Source of the DNA: a virus
IMG/VR virus record: IMGVR_UViG_3300019487_000043
Coordinates: 1-47,158 of that record
Strand: one strand, 5' to 3'
DNA length: 47,158 bases
Numbering within the stretch: position 1 is the stretch's first letter; the number at the start of each line of letters is the position of its first letter. Shown here in pieces: positions 22,747 through 30,800 of this stretch. The notes beneath the pieces are model-generated. The model worked only from the letters and a program-made list of their open reading frames with translations, ran no database searches and was not told where the DNA came from. Position numbers and translations under genes: made by a program.

Positions 22747-23676
22747 TCAGCGTGCACCTAACGCAGTCTGCATCTGCCACCGGCGGCGCGAGTCAAGGTC
22801 TACGTCAGCCTCAGCTCTGCTCCCTGACCGGTTGACGCGCTTCGATAGTCGCTGGATTGTCGCCTCGATCGTCTCAACTCGGTCCGCCATGCCCAGCTTG
22901 ACCGCACGCTCGGCCCCCACCATCCGGCCCTCACCGAACTCCTCACGCACTGCCTTCTGGGCGACCCCGCGACCACGCGCGACAGCCCGCACGAACTGAT
23001 CGTAGTACTCGTCGACTCGGGCCTGGAGATAGGTCCTGGCCTCATCGCCGAGCGGCTCATCGGGGTTCCCCTCGATCTTGAAACGGCCCGCATGGACGTA
23101 CGTCACTTTGAGGCCATCCTGCTCATCGGCTTTCGACCAGTCCTCATGCACCGCGAGCACCCCGACCGACCCGACTTCCCCGCTGGGCGTCACCACGAGC
23201 TCGTCCGCCTGGCTGGCCACCCAATAGGCGGCGCTCGCGGCCATCGCGTTGGCCACCGCCACGATCGGCTTCGCGCCGCGGCTTTCGTAGACCAGCTGGC
23301 CCAGCTCCGGCACGCCGTGGACCGACCCGCCTGGGCTATTGACGTCGAGCACGATGCCGCTGATCTGTGGATCAGCCAGGGCTCGCCGAAACGCAGTACC
23401 GAACACCTCCGTCGAGGTCCCGCCCGGCCCGCTAATATCGTCCACCTGATTCATCCTGTGCGCCATGAGACCGAACAACTGCAGTCTCGCGATCCCGGGC
23501 TGCTCCGTTGCCGGATCACCCTGCCGCGCAGCGCTCAGTCGCTGAGCGATCTCCTCAGCGGAGAAGCGGCGGCCGTCCACGCGTCGCGCGAGGACCTCGA
23601 CCAGCACGTCCATCGCCGATGGCAGGATCGCCCACGAATGCTCAGCCACGGCCCGCCAAATCCGGGAATACTTCAT
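22747..23676 (-). CDS. Head maturation protease, S49 (SppA-like) family
   Basis: 309 residues. The central domain has the ClpP/crotonase-type fold landmarks of S49 proteases: GIVLDVNSPGGSVHGVPEL, then VANAMAASAAYWVASQAD with nucleophile S148, SGEVGSVGVLAVHEDWSK, and GRFKIEGNPDEPL supplying K200 of the Ser/Lys dyad. In HK97-like phages this enzyme cleaves the capsid delta domain and itself during maturation. A charged C-terminus (about 270-309) may be a targeting tail. ATGA overlap with portal. Confidence 0.9.
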   Translation of the reverse strand: MKYSRIWRAVAEHSWAILPSAMDVLVEVLARRVDGRRFSAEEIAQRLSAARQGDPATEQPGIARLQLFGLMAHRMNQVDDISGPGGTSTEVFGTAFRRALADPQISGIVLDVNSPGGSVHGVPELGQLVYESRGAKPIVAVANAMAASAAYWVASQADELVVTPSGEVGSVGVLAVHEDWSKADEQDGLKVTYVHAGRFKIEGNPDEPLGDEARTYLQARVDEYYDQFVRAVARGRGVAQKAVREEFGEGRMVGAERAVKLGMADRVETIEATIQRLSKRVNRSGSRAEADVDLDSRRRWQMQTALGAR

Positions 23677-25286
23677 CGCCTCACTCCTTCCTCATGCACG
23701 AGCGTGAGCAGCTCGTCGACGGTCCACGTCTCGATCGCAGCGACACCGTGCTCACGAAGGGACGCCCGGTGCCGGGCCGCATAGTCGCGGGCCTGGAGAT
23801 AGGCGACCTGCAGCCGCTTCGTGACCTCGATCGTCCACTCCTCCCCGTAGAACGCCTCGATCCATGCGTGCCACTCCTCGCCGCGCGACGAGAGCTTGAC
23901 CGCCTGAGCACGCACACGCTCGGTCTCACGCTTGAGTAGCGTCTCCGCAGACTCTTGAGCAATCAACTCTAGCCGGAATACGTGCCTGACCGATCGAGCC
24001 TCTTCCTCGTCGTCGTCGTCGGCCCCGGGCTCGGCCTTGTCGTCCGGAGCCGCCGGCAGCGCCCGCCGCGGCCGAGCGCCCTCGGGCTTCCCGCCGCGGT
24101 CCATGTTCAGCGGGGTCAGCGGCTCGTCGAGCCCAGGCAACGGGTTCTTGTCCTCCAGCACCCGACACTCGTTGCGAGTAAAGATCCCGTTCGAGACCAT
24201 GACCCCGTAGACGTTCGCGCGGTCGAGCGCATGACCCCGGAGGAGCACGTCGAGATTGAACTTGGCGTACACGTCGGGCTCGATGACGAGGTCGCGCTTG
24301 ATCACCCCTTCCCATTTCGTCGCGAGCGGTCTGATGGTGTAGTCGACGAACTCGCGGGCGAACTGCTCGATGCTCGCGAAGGTCGGGGTCTTCGACGCGC
24401 GCAACATGTGCTCCGGCATGTTGAGCCAGCGCGCGCACTCCTGGACCATGAACGCGCGGCTCTCGGTGGCCTGCGCATCGCGCAGCCCGAAGCCGAACGT
24501 CTTCAGTTCCATCCCTTCCTCGAACAAGAAGGGTCGGTGCATGTTGCGCAGCCCGCCCACGCGAGCCTCGATGTCCGCCTTCAGTCGGTCGTAGGCCGGA
24601 TCGCTCAGGCGCCCCTTGTGCTGGGCGACGATACCCGGCCGAGCGCCCTGCTGGAAGAAGAGCGCCTCGAACTTCTCGAGCGCCGTCCAGAGCCCGATCG
24701 CCTCACGCGCGAGCGTGAGCAGCGGCGCCGGGACGAAGCGATGGATTCCTATGCCGCGTAGGTGCATCACCTGGTCCTGGACGAGCGTCCGCTCCGTTCC
24801 GTTGTCCTCGAGAACCTGGTAGCGGAGGCGTCGCGAGGGGAGTTGCTCGATCGTCACGCGCTCGGGATCGAGCGGCACGAGCGCGTCGATCGCCCCTCGA
24901 GGGCCCGGGATGATTTCGGCGATAGCGTTGTTCCACAAGATCGCCTGCGCCGTCATCAGCTCGCGGAACTCTTGCGAGGTCTGCCAGCCGTTCGGCTCGT
25001 CTCGCAAGACCGACCAGAGCGGCGAATCCTTCGCCTTCTCTTTCCGCTCGAGGCCCGTCGTGGGGTCATCACCGAGGTCGCGGAACAGCTGCAGCGGGCT
25101 GCTGCCGATCGTCTCTGCAATGACGCGCACGCCCTGGTAGAGGCATGAGCAGCCGAGCGCAATCTCGGCTGTCACGCGGATCCCTGTCGCGGACAGGACT
25201 GACATCACCGGCGACCAGTAGCGCTCGTCGGTCGGGTTCGCCATCGCACGCCAGGTTGGTTGAACGAGATCGCTGAACAGTCCCAT
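23673..25286 (-). CDS. Portal protein (HK97/lambda-type family)
   Basis: 537 residues. Portal landmarks: SCLYQGVRVIAETIGSSPLQ near residue 50, LLWNNAIAEIIPG-type segment near 120, VMHLRGIGIHRFVPAP (the hlr....dG motif) near 180, GARPGIVAQHK, and MPEHMLRASKTPTFASIEQF near 300. An Asp/Glu-rich stretch at about 420 and a C-terminal helical part are extra to the core. Twelve copies form the DNA gate at one head vertex. Start chosen three bases after the upstream stop. Confidence 0.92.
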   Translation of the reverse strand: MGLFSDLVQPTWRAMANPTDERYWSPVMSVLSATGIRVTAEIALGCSCLYQGVRVIAETIGSSPLQLFRDLGDDPTTGLERKEKAKDSPLWSVLRDEPNGWQTSQEFRELMTAQAILWNNAIAEIIPGPRGAIDALVPLDPERVTIEQLPSRRLRYQVLEDNGTERTLVQDQVMHLRGIGIHRFVPAPLLTLAREAIGLWTALEKFEALFFQQGARPGIVAQHKGRLSDPAYDRLKADIEARVGGLRNMHRPFLFEEGMELKTFGFGLRDAQATESRAFMVQECARWLNMPEHMLRASKTPTFASIEQFAREFVDYTIRPLATKWEGVIKRDLVIEPDVYAKFNLDVLLRGHALDRANVYGVMVSNGIFTRNECRVLEDKNPLPGLDEPLTPLNMDRGGKPEGARPRRALPAAPDDKAEPGADDDDEEEARSVRHVFRLELIAQESAETLLKRETERVRAQAVKLSSRGEEWHAWIEAFYGEEWTIEVTKRLQVAYLQARDYAARHRASLREHGVAAIETWTVDELLTLVHEEGVRR

Positions 25287-25287
25287 T

Positions 25288-25500
25288 TCAGCTGATCTTA
25301 CGGCCCCACACCGCGAAAACCAAAACAATCGCGCCTGTTGCCAGGCATGCGGCGCCCACGCCGGCCGTCAGCCAGAGTCCAAGCGCGATCAGTGCCAGAC
25401 CCAAGATGGCTTCGATGGCATTGGCTCGCACGGCTACCCCGACGCAGAAGCGTTTCAACCCCGTCCGCGTCCACCGAACAGCGCGGCCGAGACCACTCAC
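25288..25500 (-). CDS. Small two-span membrane protein between terminase and portal
   Basis: 70 residues from GTG overlapping the terminase stop (GTGA). Residues of about 25-65 form two hydrophobic helices (IEAILGLALIALGLWLTAGV, ACLATGAIVLVFAVWG). A membrane protein inside the packaging/head block is unusual but has been seen in several siphophages. Function unknown. Confidence 0.65.
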   Translation of the reverse strand: MSGLGRAVRWTRTGLKRFCVGVAVRANAIEAILGLALIALGLWLTAGVGAACLATGAIVLVFAVWGRKIS

Positions 25501-27077
25501 AGATCTCTCAGCCCCCGCCGCTCATACACGCTGCCCCCCTCGTCGACAATGGCCCGCGCGAGCGCCGTCACGAGTGCCGAGACGCCGTCGATGCGCTCGG
25601 GCGATTCCTTTTTCGATGGCTTCATGTTCCCGTTCCCATCCACGTCAGGGAGCACATTCCTGACGCAAAACCGCATAATGGGGTGCCCGTCATGTCGCAG
25701 TTTGCGCTGGAGCACAAGGGTCTCCAGCGTCTTGCTCGCGCTCGTCAGGTTCGCCATGGTCTGCGGCACCGCAACGATCGGGACGTTGTCACGCTGCAGA
25801 CGCGCCATCGCGTCCCGCGCGTTCCACGGGTCGAAGGCCACCTCCACGACGTCGTGCTCGCCCATCAGGGCGTGGATGCGTGCCTCGACATACGAGTAGT
25901 CCACGCTGTTGCCAGGAGTCGGCTTCAGGTAACCCTGCTCTGCCCAGAGCGGGTAGGGCACGCGATCCTTGCGCGCGCGCGCGTCCATGTTCTTTTCCGG
26001 GCACCAAAACTCTGACGCGAGAATCGTCATGCCCCCGTCCTGATCGGGACGGAGCACAATCAGGGCCGTCAGGTCAGTCGTGGCGCTGAGGTCCACGCCG
26101 AGGTAGACGCGCTCCCGTCTCGGCGCGGGCGGATCGGCACGGCACGCATCCCACGCCGGGAGGGGAATCCACCGTATGGCGGCCTCCGCGCCCCACTGGT
26201 TGAGATAGAGCCTCCGGAAGCTCGATTCTCGAGCCTGAATCTCTTTCGCCTCACGCGCCTTCTCTCGCATCTCTTCCAGGAATCGAAAGCTTCCGAGGGC
26301 AGGGTTACATGCTCGCCACACGGCCTCGTCCTGCCAGTCGGCCTCTTCAGGGGCCGCATAAATCACAGGAAGCAGGATCGAGTTCTCGATGACCCCATCG
26401 CGGACCAGCTCGGCACGACGATGCACCTCAGCGCAGATCCCGTGCTCATCGTCGCCAGCCGTCGTCAGCACGGCCATCAACGGCTGGCTCCTGGCGCCAA
26501 AGCTCGTGGAGAGCACGTCGTAGAGTTCACGCGCATCCCAGACGTGCAGCTCGTCGACGATCGCGCCCGAGAGATTCATCCCATGCTTCGTTCCTGCCTC
26601 GGCCGAGATGACCCGATACCTCGACCCCGTCGCCGGGACGACGAGCTCTCGCTGGTATACCTGAGTCATGTCTTTCAGCGGCCCGCTCGCTTCGACCATC
26701 GAGCGGGCCACGTCGAACACGATCCGCGCCTGGTCGGTGTCCGCTGCCGCCGACACGATCTCCGCACCCGGCTCCCCGTCCGCGTACAGCAGGTAAAGCG
26801 CCAGGGCCGCGCCGAGCGTGCTCTTGCCATTCTTGCGAGGCATCGTGACGTAGCACTCTCGGTACTGTCGCCGTCCGTCCGGTAGCAGCGTGTCGAACAG
26901 AGGCCGGACGATCCCGTTCACCTGCCAGCGCGCCAGCACGAACGGCCTGCCGGCATGCGGCCCCTTCACGTGGGTCAGGAACCGGCGACAAAACGACACC
27001 ACCCGCGACGACGGCGTCTGCGCTCGCATCCGCGGCAGCTTCGTCGCAGGAGGTAGCGCCTTCGGCCCGGCTCTCAT
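25497..27077 (-). CDS. terL: Terminase large subunit (Terminase_1 type)
   Basis: 526 residues. ATPase domain with Walker A PRKNGKST at 80-87 and Walker B GAIVDEL at 171-177 (catalytic Glu176), then LTTAGDDEHG (coupling motif region). The nuclease domain starts with YLGVDLSATTDLTA (Asp329) and continues with VVEVAFDPWNARDAM and a late Asp-rich stretch. It packages DNA into the prohead and cuts it. Its ATG overlaps the stop of the short frame upstream. No convincing small-terminase gene is seen next to it. Confidence 0.95.
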   Translation of the reverse strand: MRAGPKALPPATKLPRMRAQTPSSRVVSFCRRFLTHVKGPHAGRPFVLARWQVNGIVRPLFDTLLPDGRRQYRECYVTMPRKNGKSTLGAALALYLLYADGEPGAEIVSAAADTDQARIVFDVARSMVEASGPLKDMTQVYQRELVVPATGSRYRVISAEAGTKHGMNLSGAIVDELHVWDARELYDVLSTSFGARSQPLMAVLTTAGDDEHGICAEVHRRAELVRDGVIENSILLPVIYAAPEEADWQDEAVWRACNPALGSFRFLEEMREKAREAKEIQARESSFRRLYLNQWGAEAAIRWIPLPAWDACRADPPAPRRERVYLGVDLSATTDLTALIVLRPDQDGGMTILASEFWCPEKNMDARARKDRVPYPLWAEQGYLKPTPGNSVDYSYVEARIHALMGEHDVVEVAFDPWNARDAMARLQRDNVPIVAVPQTMANLTSASKTLETLVLQRKLRHDGHPIMRFCVRNVLPDVDGNGNMKPSKKESPERIDGVSALVTALARAIVDEGGSVYERRGLRDL

Positions 27078-27271
27078 GCGCCCGTCACCTCCTCATGATG
27101 CGGTGTGTAATCGAGAAAGTGACCGCGCCGAGGTACTGCACCGGGCATCTCCAGAGATTTGACCCTCCCCCGGAGGTCGAGGGCGAGAGTCGGTGCCAAC
27201 GTCGAGTGAAACAGGAATGAAGGCGCGCTGAACGCAAGTGAAGGACAACGAGAGACGGTAGCTAGGATCAT
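27074..27271 (-). CDS. Short frame between HNH and TerL, possibly coding
   Basis: 65 codons from an ATG immediately after the HNH stop, ending with an ATGA overlap to TerL. The composition (SRCPSLAFSAPSFLFHSTLA) is not typical of phage proteins and does not resemble P27-type small terminases, which belong at this position. It may be a real small protein, a degraded small terminase, or chance. It is in the same frame as the HNH gene, separated only by the UGA. Confidence 0.35.
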   Translation of the reverse strand: MILATVSRCPSLAFSAPSFLFHSTLAPTLALDLRGRVKSLEMPGAVPRRGHFLDYTPHHEEVTGA

Positions 27272-27580
27272 TCACTGGTGCGGGAGCCTGTCGTGGCAGG
27301 GCGCACACAACCCGCGCCCGTTATCGAGAGTCATGGTACCTCCTCGTGATTGCGGAACGATGTGATCCGCCACCGTTGCCAGCGCTACCTGACATCGCAC
27401 GCAAATGCGATCCCTCGCCAGCACCGCCGATCTCCAGCGCTGGTGGGTGTAACCGTACCCACGAGAGGTGGGACTTCCACGCAGGCGCTCACGTGCGCGC
27501 GCACACTCACGACAGCGACCGGCGGATAGCACTAGCTTCCCGCAGCCGCCGCTGCATGGCCGGGGCGGCGCCGTCGGCAT
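27272..27580 (-). CDS. HNH endonuclease, packaging-associated type
   Basis: 102 residues. An N-terminal Cys cluster (CSGGCGKLVLSAGRCREC) is followed by the HNH core: YTHQRWRSAVLARDRICVRC, then VADHIVPQSRGGTMTLDNGRGLC and CxxC with His. This is the short form often found beside TerL in HK97-like phages, where HNH activity assists the terminase at cos cleavage. Start ATG overlaps the upstream TGA (TGATG). Confidence 0.85.
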   Translation of the reverse strand: MPTAPPRPCSGGCGKLVLSAGRCRECARARERLRGSPTSRGYGYTHQRWRSAVLARDRICVRCQVALATVADHIVPQSRGGTMTLDNGRGLCAPCHDRLPHQ

Positions 27581-28344
27581 CAGTCGGCTCGCTCGCGCTG
27601 CGGCACCATCGACTCCGCCCGACCAGCGCGGTGAGCTGGGCACTGCTTGGCTGCTGGGAACTCGGCGAGGCGATCGGCGCGCAGGCACTTGCCGCGCCAG
27701 TGGTTGTGCGGACGCGGGCAGTCGACGTGCATCGCGTCCTGAGGGTACTTCTCCCATCGGGTGCCATACGCGGACTCCCACACGTATGGGCGAGCCGGAT
27801 CAGGCGCGTCCAGATAGGGGCCGCCTGGTGTCCAGCGCTTCGGTGGCCGTCCGTCCTCAACGGCGACAGCCGAGTCCCCCTTTGAAGGGGGACTATAGGG
27901 GGATATAGGAGAGGATATGGGTTCGCGTGGTGCTTCGCGTGTGCTTCTTCTGCTTGAAGCTACGTGCTGCAATTTTGCTTCGCGCCTGGATTCCCCCGAC
28001 CGCTGGCCACCTATGCGTCCTGCTTGACGTTTTCGCTCAATGAGGGCCTCGATCTCAGAGCTTGATTTCTGCCAATCCAGGTAGTCGTGTATTTGGTACG
28101 AGTCGCCACGATCTGCCACAAGCGAGCCACGAATGAGCCGAAGTATGTCGCGATCCGGTCGTAAATGCCCGGGTGCGATCATGGCCGCGCGCTTACCCTT
28201 GAGGGCCGTTTTGGGGATGAATCCATCGGTTCGGTGCAAACTGCAGTAACACAGGAGGCAGATGTACATATCCCTGGCCACAGGCCCTACGGCCAGGGCC
28301 TTACGGTGGGTCGGGAATCGATCGTCGAGCCGGACCCAAGTCAT
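27580..28344 (-). CDS. Replisome-organizer-like replication protein
   Basis: 254 residues. Residues of about 1-75 (TWVRLDDRFPTHRKALAVGP, ARDMYICLLCYCSLHRTDGF) have the winged-helix pattern of phage replication initiators and DnaD-like proteins, which begin with a conserved W-x-(R/K)-hD and a Lys/His-rich helix. The C-terminal half is disordered, with a Cys/His segment near the end (DCPRPHNHWRGKC). A perfect palindromic repeat is embedded at codons for SPPSKGD. It precedes DnaB in transcription distance by one gene (ATGA overlap), so helicase loading is the likely job. Confidence 0.7.
   Translation of the reverse strand: MTWVRLDDRFPTHRKALAVGPVARDMYICLLCYCSLHRTDGFIPKTALKGKRAAMIAPGHLRPDRDILRLIRGSLVADRGDSYQIHDYLDWQKSSSEIEALIERKRQAGRIGGQRSGESRREAKLQHVASSRRSTREAPREPISSPISPYSPPSKGDSAVAVEDGRPPKRWTPGGPYLDAPDPARPYVWESAYGTRWEKYPQDAMHVDCPRPHNHWRGKCLRADRLAEFPAAKQCPAHRAGRAESMVPQRERAD
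27873..27909. repeat. REP-like palindrome embedded in a coding region
   Basis: AGTCCCCC-TTTGAA-GGGGGACT (27873-27894) is a perfect 8-bp hairpin followed by ATAGGGGGATATAGG. From memory, very similar CCCCCTTTGAAGGGGG...AGGGGGAT elements are dispersed in many bacterial chromosomes. Here it lies inside the replication gene, in frame, in the linker between its winged-helix and C-terminal parts. Confidence 0.6.
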
Positions 28345-29678
28345 GACTCCGGCTCCTCTTGGAATGTCAAATACCAGGGTGTAAATGCTAGGCGGCACGA
28401 GCCGGTTTCACCAGACCTGGCCTTATCGATAATCAGCTCCCGCTCGCTCTTCTCAGCGTCCGGTTTCCAGAGAAGGAGAATGACGTCGGCGTCGTGGTCG
28501 ATGTCGCGTGTCTCGCGCAGGTGGCGCATGGTAGGCCGGCCACGCTTGCCCCGCTCGTTTGGGCCAGGGGTCATGCTGGACAGGGCGAGCACGGTCATGT
28601 GGTAGCGCTTCGCCAGGCGCTTGAGGGTCGCGCTGACGTAGCGCACCTCGAGCCTCCGATCGGTGATCGAGGTTGGGCCCTGGACGAGCTGGAGGTAGTC
28701 GACGATCAAGAGGCGGATATCCTGCTCTGCCCTCGCCGCGGACTTCACCAACCGCACGAGCTGGCTGATGCTGGTTACGTCATCGCAGATGGCCAGCTGG
28801 AGGTCGCCGAGCTGCGGGATGATACGCTCGATGCGGGTACGCTCGTCCTCCCGGAGTTCATGCTTGCGGATCGAGGATGCTGAGACCATCGCCGCCTGAG
28901 ACAGGATGCGACCGCCGAGGGCGACGCGATCCATCTCCAGGGAGATCATGAGGACACGGTGAGAGCCGTTCTCGGGGTGAGACGCGAAGCGCCCCCACTC
29001 TGTCGCGAGAGCAGTTTTCGCATCGCCAGGTCCCCCACCGAGCACGATGTATTCGCCGCGCCGAAACCCCCCACCGAAACGCTCGTTGAGGTACGGAATG
29101 GGAGAAGGGATCAAGTCCGGAGCGCCGAAGAAAACGTCTAGCATCGTCTCCTCGACCACGGTCCCCAACGGGACGACGGTGCCGACCTTGGCGCTCCGCT
29201 CCTGGGCGGCCTCGGGGTCCGTCCGTTCCGCGATCTTCGCCAGGGCGTCGGCCGTCTCCTGGGCGAGATCTGCAGGCGAGGTGCCGTTTCGAGCGCGCTC
29301 GAGCGCCCGCTCGAGCGCCTGGATCTGCTGGCGCTTGCCGCTCTGCTGCAGCACGATGCGGATGTAGTCCTCGAGGTAGGCGGCGATGCACGCCTGCTCG
29401 ATGAGGAGCGCGATCCCAGCGGGGCCGCCCGCCAGCTCCAGCTCGCCGGCCTCCGCGAGTGCATGGTGGAGAGTCAGCTCGTCAATCCCCTGCCCGCCCT
29501 CGTGCAACAGTACGAGGGCCCGGAACACCACCCGGTGCGACTCGAGGTAGAAATCCTCGACGTCGAGGCGAGCACAGATCGACTCGAAGGACGGCGGATC
29601 GAGCAGCGCCAGGCCGAGGACCGCCCGCTCGCTGGCGATGTCGTGGGGAGGGATGGCGATCTCAGAACGGGACGCCAT
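28341..29678 (-). CDS. dnaB: Replicative DnaB-type DNA helicase
   Basis: 445 residues. N-terminal DnaB domain (PPHDIASERAVLGLALLDPP, YLESHRVVFRALVLLHEGG), linker, then RecA-like ATPase with Walker A GGGPGDAKTA at 214-223, Walker B LLIVDYLQL at 323-331, a conserved LALSSMTP segment and HLRETRDIDHDADVILLLW. The hexamer unwinds DNA at the phage fork. Longer upstream frames run through another gene; the chosen ATG overlaps that gene's 3' end by 17 bp. Confidence 0.93.
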   Translation of the reverse strand: MASRSEIAIPPHDIASERAVLGLALLDPPSFESICARLDVEDFYLESHRVVFRALVLLHEGGQGIDELTLHHALAEAGELELAGGPAGIALLIEQACIAAYLEDYIRIVLQQSGKRQQIQALERALERARNGTSPADLAQETADALAKIAERTDPEAAQERSAKVGTVVPLGTVVEETMLDVFFGAPDLIPSPIPYLNERFGGGFRRGEYIVLGGGPGDAKTALATEWGRFASHPENGSHRVLMISLEMDRVALGGRILSQAAMVSASSIRKHELREDERTRIERIIPQLGDLQLAICDDVTSISQLVRLVKSAARAEQDIRLLIVDYLQLVQGPTSITDRRLEVRYVSATLKRLAKRYHMTVLALSSMTPGPNERGKRGRPTMRHLRETRDIDHDADVILLLWKPDAEKSERELIIDKARSGETGSCRLAFTPWYLTFQEEPES

Positions 29679-29994
29679 CTCCACCGTCCATGCACCCTGG
29701 GTGCCGCACCACGAGCAAACCGCCATCGTCCACCCCGCACCCCTCGCAGACATGTCCACACCCCTCGGAATCCGGCGCGTGACGAGCGCGCTGGCGCCGT
29801 GCGGGCGCTTTGGCGGGCGCCCCCTGCCCGACACCCTCCCGCTCGCGCTGCGGCCCTCTGAGCGCCCCCTGGATGGCCTCGCGCGTATCCGGGTAGAGAT
29901 CATGGACGTTGTCGAGCACCCACTGCAGGTACGGACGCGGCAGGCTCGCGATCGGCTGCCCACGGTACTTGCCAAAGGGCATCTCGGTGATCAC
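29662..29994 (-). CDS. DUF3820-type protein with C-terminal zinc motif
   Basis: 110 residues from GTG overlapping the upstream stop (GTGA). Begins VITEMPFGKYRGQPIASLPR, the MPFGKYKGx-ELP-YL motif of the DUF3820 family, often fused to or beside exonucleases. The C-terminus has CGHVCEGCGV plus a later Cys, a possible zinc site. Biochemical role unknown; context is DNA replication. Confidence 0.75.
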   Translation of the reverse strand: MITEMPFGKYRGQPIASLPRPYLQWVLDNVHDLYPDTREAIQGALRGPQREREGVGQGAPAKAPARRQRARHAPDSEGCGHVCEGCGVDDGGLLVVRHPGCMDGGDGVPF

Positions 29995-30404
29995 GCCGGA
30001 TTGCTCGCCAGCAGGGCCGGCAGCTCCGGGCCGCTCAGCCGAGGGATGATGACCTGCCCGACCGTGCGGGCCGTGCCAGGGATGGCGATGTGGGCCAGGA
30101 ACGCCATGTCGAACGTCATGAGCCCGCTGTCGACGGCCTCGAGGAGCGCCTTGACGGTGACGAGCATCACGCGCCAACGCCGGCGGATCTCCTGATCGCG
30201 CTTGGCCTCGGATCGCCAGGTCTTCGGATCGGGCATCGGGATCTCCCACTGAATCTCGCGGCTCTTGAGACGGAAGTACACCGTCGCCTTGTCTGGTGCG
30301 GTCATCGTCCCGAAGTGCGTGGCGCCGTACCGAGTCACGACGCGCTCGATCTCCATACGGGACTTCTCCTGCGGAACGGTCGTGTAGGCGGCGTAGCGCC
30401 TCAT
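29991..30404 (-). CDS. Conserved phage protein of the DNA-metabolism block
   Basis: 137 residues: RMEIERVVTRYGATHFGTMT, then FRLKSREIQWEIPMPDPK and a long helix (REAKR-like, WRVMLVTVKALLEAVDSGLM). I recall a widespread phage/prophage family with an R-x-EIE-x-x-L-x-RYGA start and a beta-hairpin of this type, but its function is not known to me. Neighbours: replication genes. Confidence 0.7.
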   Translation of the reverse strand: MRRYAAYTTVPQEKSRMEIERVVTRYGATHFGTMTAPDKATVYFRLKSREIQWEIPMPDPKTWRSEAKRDQEIRRRWRVMLVTVKALLEAVDSGLMTFDMAFLAHIAIPGTARTVGQVIIPRLSGPELPALLASNPA

Positions 30405-30414
30405 GGCAATTCAG

Positions 30415-30672
30415 TCATGGACTCGGCCACTCCTCCCACTCCGTCACCGAGCCAGTGGAGCGCCGCTGCAACGAGTCGAGGTGGACCGGGACGCCTTTGC
30501 GTCGCTTGGTCTTCCCCAGCCTCGAGCCGCGTGCCGCCTGTCCCACTCCTCCCCACGCGCGGTTGAGCTTGGGGCTTCCCCTGACGATCTGCTCCCACTC
30601 GGCCTGCTCCTTCGCGCGCGCCCGCGCGCAGATGCGCGCGAAGCGTTCGTGAGTGTCAGGACGTATGGTCAT
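30415..30672 (-). CDS. Small basic protein, unknown
   Basis: 85 residues starting MTIRPDTHERFARICARARA, with a helical first half rich in Arg/Ala and a basic second half (RGSRLGKTKRRKGVPVHLDS), suggesting nucleic-acid binding. GAGAGG precedes ATG. A competing frame (to 30401) overlaps but looks less protein-like. Confidence 0.6.
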   Translation of the reverse strand: MTIRPDTHERFARICARARAKEQAEWEQIVRGSPKLNRAWGGVGQAARGSRLGKTKRRKGVPVHLDSLQRRSTGSVTEWEEWPSP

Positions 30673-30698
30673 GTCGCCTCTCCGTGCACGGAGCGTGT

Positions 30699-30774
30699 TG
30701 GTCGGCCCACCCGGAATTGAACCGGGACCTGACCGGTTATGAGCCGGCTGCTCTGGCATTTGAGCTATGGGCCT
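30699..30774 (-). tRNA. tRNA with CAU anticodon (Met or Ile2), CCA encoded
   Basis: 76 nt, minus strand: acceptor AGGCCCA/TGGGCCG with a mismatched first pair (A1 with G72), U8-A9, D stem GCTC/GAGC, anticodon stem GCCGG/CCGGT with loop CTCATAA (CAU), T stem CCCGG/CCGGG with loop TTCAATT, A73 and a genomic CCA. The D loop AAATGCCA lacks the usual GG. It may be elongator Met, or Ile2 requiring lysidine. Start function is unlikely: initiator-type GGG-CCC pairs in the anticodon stem are absent. Confidence 0.85.
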
Positions 30775-30800
30775 CCAGGTCGTACAGGGGCACGTGGCCA

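Noticed and set aside
27271-27272. HNH plus the following frame as a third UGA-readthrough case
   Set aside because: The downstream frame has its own ATG directly after the stop and weak coding character, so same-frame adjacency is probably chance.
30401-30598. 65-codon leftward frame with an ATGA overlap to the next gene
   Set aside because: The overlapping frame 30415-30672 has a better start, SD and protein-like composition.
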